From: Cryptosporangium minutisporangium
Lineage (GTDB): Bacteria > Actinomycetota > Actinomycetes > Mycobacteriales > Cryptosporangiaceae
Length of the DNA stretch: 64,000 bases
Reading direction: 5' to 3'
NCBI RefSeq assembly: GCF_039536245.1
Contig: NZ_BAAAYN010000033.1
Coordinates: forward strand, 1-64,000
A model generated the notes under the pieces. It did not search any database. It was given only the letters and a program-made list of their open reading frames with translations, and was not told where the DNA came from. This document shows, piece by piece, positions 62,790 through 64,000 of this stretch; positions within the stretch are counted from its first letter, which is position 1, and every line of letters begins with the position of its first letter. The translations under genes and the position numbers were made by a program.

Positions 62790-64000
62790 TCAGCCCTGCT
62801 GCGGGGAGTCCCGCCGCTGGGGCTGCGTCGGGATGAGCGCGGTCAGGTTGGTGCGGATCACGCCGTTGGCGGCGGGCACGGGAGCTGGCCGCGCGTCGAC
62901 GTCCGCGCGGGTGCCGTCCGGTGCGGCTCCGGTCGGCGAGGGGTCCGTCGCCGGGCCCGGCTGAGTCGGGATGGGCACCGTCGGTCGATCGGCCGGGTCG
63001 ATGGTGGGCAGCGGCACGGTTGCGGTCTCGGCGCCGGCCTCGTTCCCCCCGGTGGTCCGGGAAGAGGGAGACACCGGCGACGGAGACACGGGAGCCGGGG
63101 TGTGGCTCGCGGCCGGGCGGGGCGTCGGGACGGTGGTCGCGTCGTCCGTGGCTGCGTTGCTTGCGGCCGGCGCGGGTGTGGCGTCCGCATTGTTCTTGGC
63201 GCGGGTTGCTGCGCTCGGACGTGCCAGCCACTCCGGGTGGGCCCGCAGGGCCCGTCCCGCGACGACTGCGGTCACCCCACCGGCGAGCGCCATCACCAGC
63301 AGCTGGACGCCGTGCCCCGGCGCGGCCTGGGCCAGTGCGTCGCCCTTCGCCGGGTCGTCGACCATCAGCCAGGCGAGCAACTCGGCGAAGTCACCGATGA
63401 CGACCAGCGCGAGCGGGAACAGTCCGACGATCATCCAGTGCGACCACCAGGTGCGCTGACGACGACGGGACAGCCACCAGACGCCGATCACCGCACCCAC
63501 CGCGGACGAGATGCCCCAGTCGACCGCGCTGACCGCGAGCGGCGTTCCGCGCTCCGGGTCGCTGTCAGGGGCCAGGGACAGCATCGTGATCACAGCTTGG
63601 CCCGCGAGGTTCACCAGCGTCGCGGCGAACGTCGAGACCAATCCGCCGAGCACCGCGCCACCGGCCCGGACGCCGCCGAACACCCCGCCGAGCAGCGCGG
63701 CGACGAACACCGCGACCACCATCGGGTAGGTCGCGCTACCGAGCGACGTGGACGCCCAGCACAGCATCGAGAACACCGCACCGGCGACGCTGGCCGCCGC
63801 GATCCCGGTACCGAGGCTGCCGGGCGTCGTGCTGGCTGCCTTCTGCTGCGTGCGGCGCCACCAGGCGCCGTTGGCACTGGCGGCCGCGCCGGCGAAAGCG
63901 GCGGCGAAAGCGACGGTCGCGCCCTGGATCGCGACCCACCAACCTGCTCTCTCGCCGTTGTAGACGTCGACCGACGTCGCAGCGACGAGTTGGACGAGCG
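62790..64000 (-). CDS. C-terminal part of a membrane protein with Pro/Thr-rich tail (cut by window edge)
   Basis: The minus-strand frame ending at 62790 stays open to the right edge of the window, so the start lies outside. About 403 residues are seen. Hydrophobic segments (for example WWVAIQGATVAFAAAFAGAA, GTGIAAASVAGAVFSMLCWA, YPMVVAVFVAALLGGVFGGV, IVGLFPLALVVIGDFAELLAW, LLVMALAGGVTAVVAG) make at least six membrane spans, alternating with short loops. From about 270 residues before the edge-defined middle the tail becomes Pro/Thr/Ala-rich (TVPTPRPAASHTPAPVSPSP) with no domain. I do not recognise the family. An internal ATG at 63776 is possible but the upstream frame is clearly coding. Confidence 0.75.
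   Translation of the reverse strand, partial: LVQLVAATSVDVYNGERAGWWVAIQGATVAFAAAFAGAAASANGAWWRRTQQKAASTTPGSLGTGIAAASVAGAVFSMLCWASTSLGSATYPMVVAVFVAALLGGVFGGVRAGGAVLGGLVSTFAATLVNLAGQAVITMLSLAPDSDPERGTPLAVSAVDWGISSAVGAVIGVWWLSRRRQRTWWSHWMIVGLFPLALVVIGDFAELLAWLMVDDPAKGDALAQAAPGHGVQLLVMALAGGVTAVVAGRALRAHPEWLARPSAATRAKNNADATPAPAASNAATDDATTVPTPRPAASHTPAPVSPSPVSPSSRTTGGNEAGAETATVPLPTIDPADRPTVPIPTQPGPATDPSPTGAAPDGTRADVDARPAPVPAANGVIRTNLTALIPTQPQRRDSPQQG

Noticed and set aside
62057-63231. Arg/Gly-rich minus-strand frames spanning the 17-bp array
   Set aside because: They are produced by the repeat and by antisense of the DUF6912-like gene.

Overview
The window is about 72% G+C, uses GTG and TTG starts freely, and packs its genes in short runs with 4-base start/stop overlaps. 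It carries the actinobacterial blocks mtrA-mtrB-lpqB-comF-hpf-secA, eno-ftsB-DUF501-ppx, MoxR-DUF58 and a wax ester synthase/DGAT. A solute-binding protein paired with a chemoreceptor suggests a swimming stage, so a sporangium- or zoospore-forming actinomycete near Cryptosporangium or Actinoplanes is my best guess; this is inference from gene content. No phage, insertion sequence or CRISPR array is visible. The window cuts one gene at each end.

Layout. 1-191: start of a secreted protein. 309-4633: two divergent, paralogous PAS histidine kinases, one with a ruined ATPase domain, plus an OmpR-type regulator. 4668-5207: a frameshifted Uma2-type pseudogene. 5244-6839: a DUF885 metalloprotein. 7103-10518: eno, ftsB, DUF501, ppx. 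10585-14564: a small unknown gene, a dienelactone-hydrolase homologue without catalytic residues, a family-5 uracil-DNA glycosylase and a type II NADH dehydrogenase with an Ala/Lys/Glu tail. 14702-14784: tRNA-Leu(TAA). 15119-18182: a Bax inhibitor-1 protein, a small unknown gene and a secreted beta-helix protein. 18184-18879: remnants of a tetR and a SnoaL-type gene fused at a deletion junction. 18998-22400: a thiolase and two tandem SGNH hydrolases. 22654-29469: a membrane-anchored STAND NTPase, cystathionine beta-synthase, and a Crp regulator co-transcribed with a membrane class III cyclase. 29619-31843: a secreted protein, a multi-span membrane protein and a Rieske lipoprotein. 31946-39912: SpoIIM, minisatellites, an adenosine deaminase-like gene, then DUF58-MoxR-DUF4350-DUF4129-membrane protein on the minus strand.

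40055-50240 is the conserved core: mtrA/mtrB/lpqB (cell-envelope signalling), comF, hpf, a GNAT acetyltransferase and secA. 50595-56515 holds a CNNM/CorC-like protein, an Rv3235-type gene, a two-repeat unknown protein, an excisionase-fold regulator and a CpaB-like/CpaE-like pair with long low-complexity tails. 56615-58962 is a WS/DGAT overlapping a patatin lipase. 59074-61787 is a sugar-binding lipoprotein 11 bases from a methyl-accepting chemotaxis protein, with no transporter. 62045-64000 is a small conserved protein, a 17-bp minisatellite and a truncated membrane protein.

The observations most worth checking are the binding-protein/chemoreceptor pair, the cyclase with a Gln/Asn purine-recognition pair next to Crp, the secreted protein/membrane protein/Rieske module, several catalytically emptied enzymes (histidine kinase, DLH, SGNH, WS/DGAT motif change), and two dispersed intergenic repeat families.
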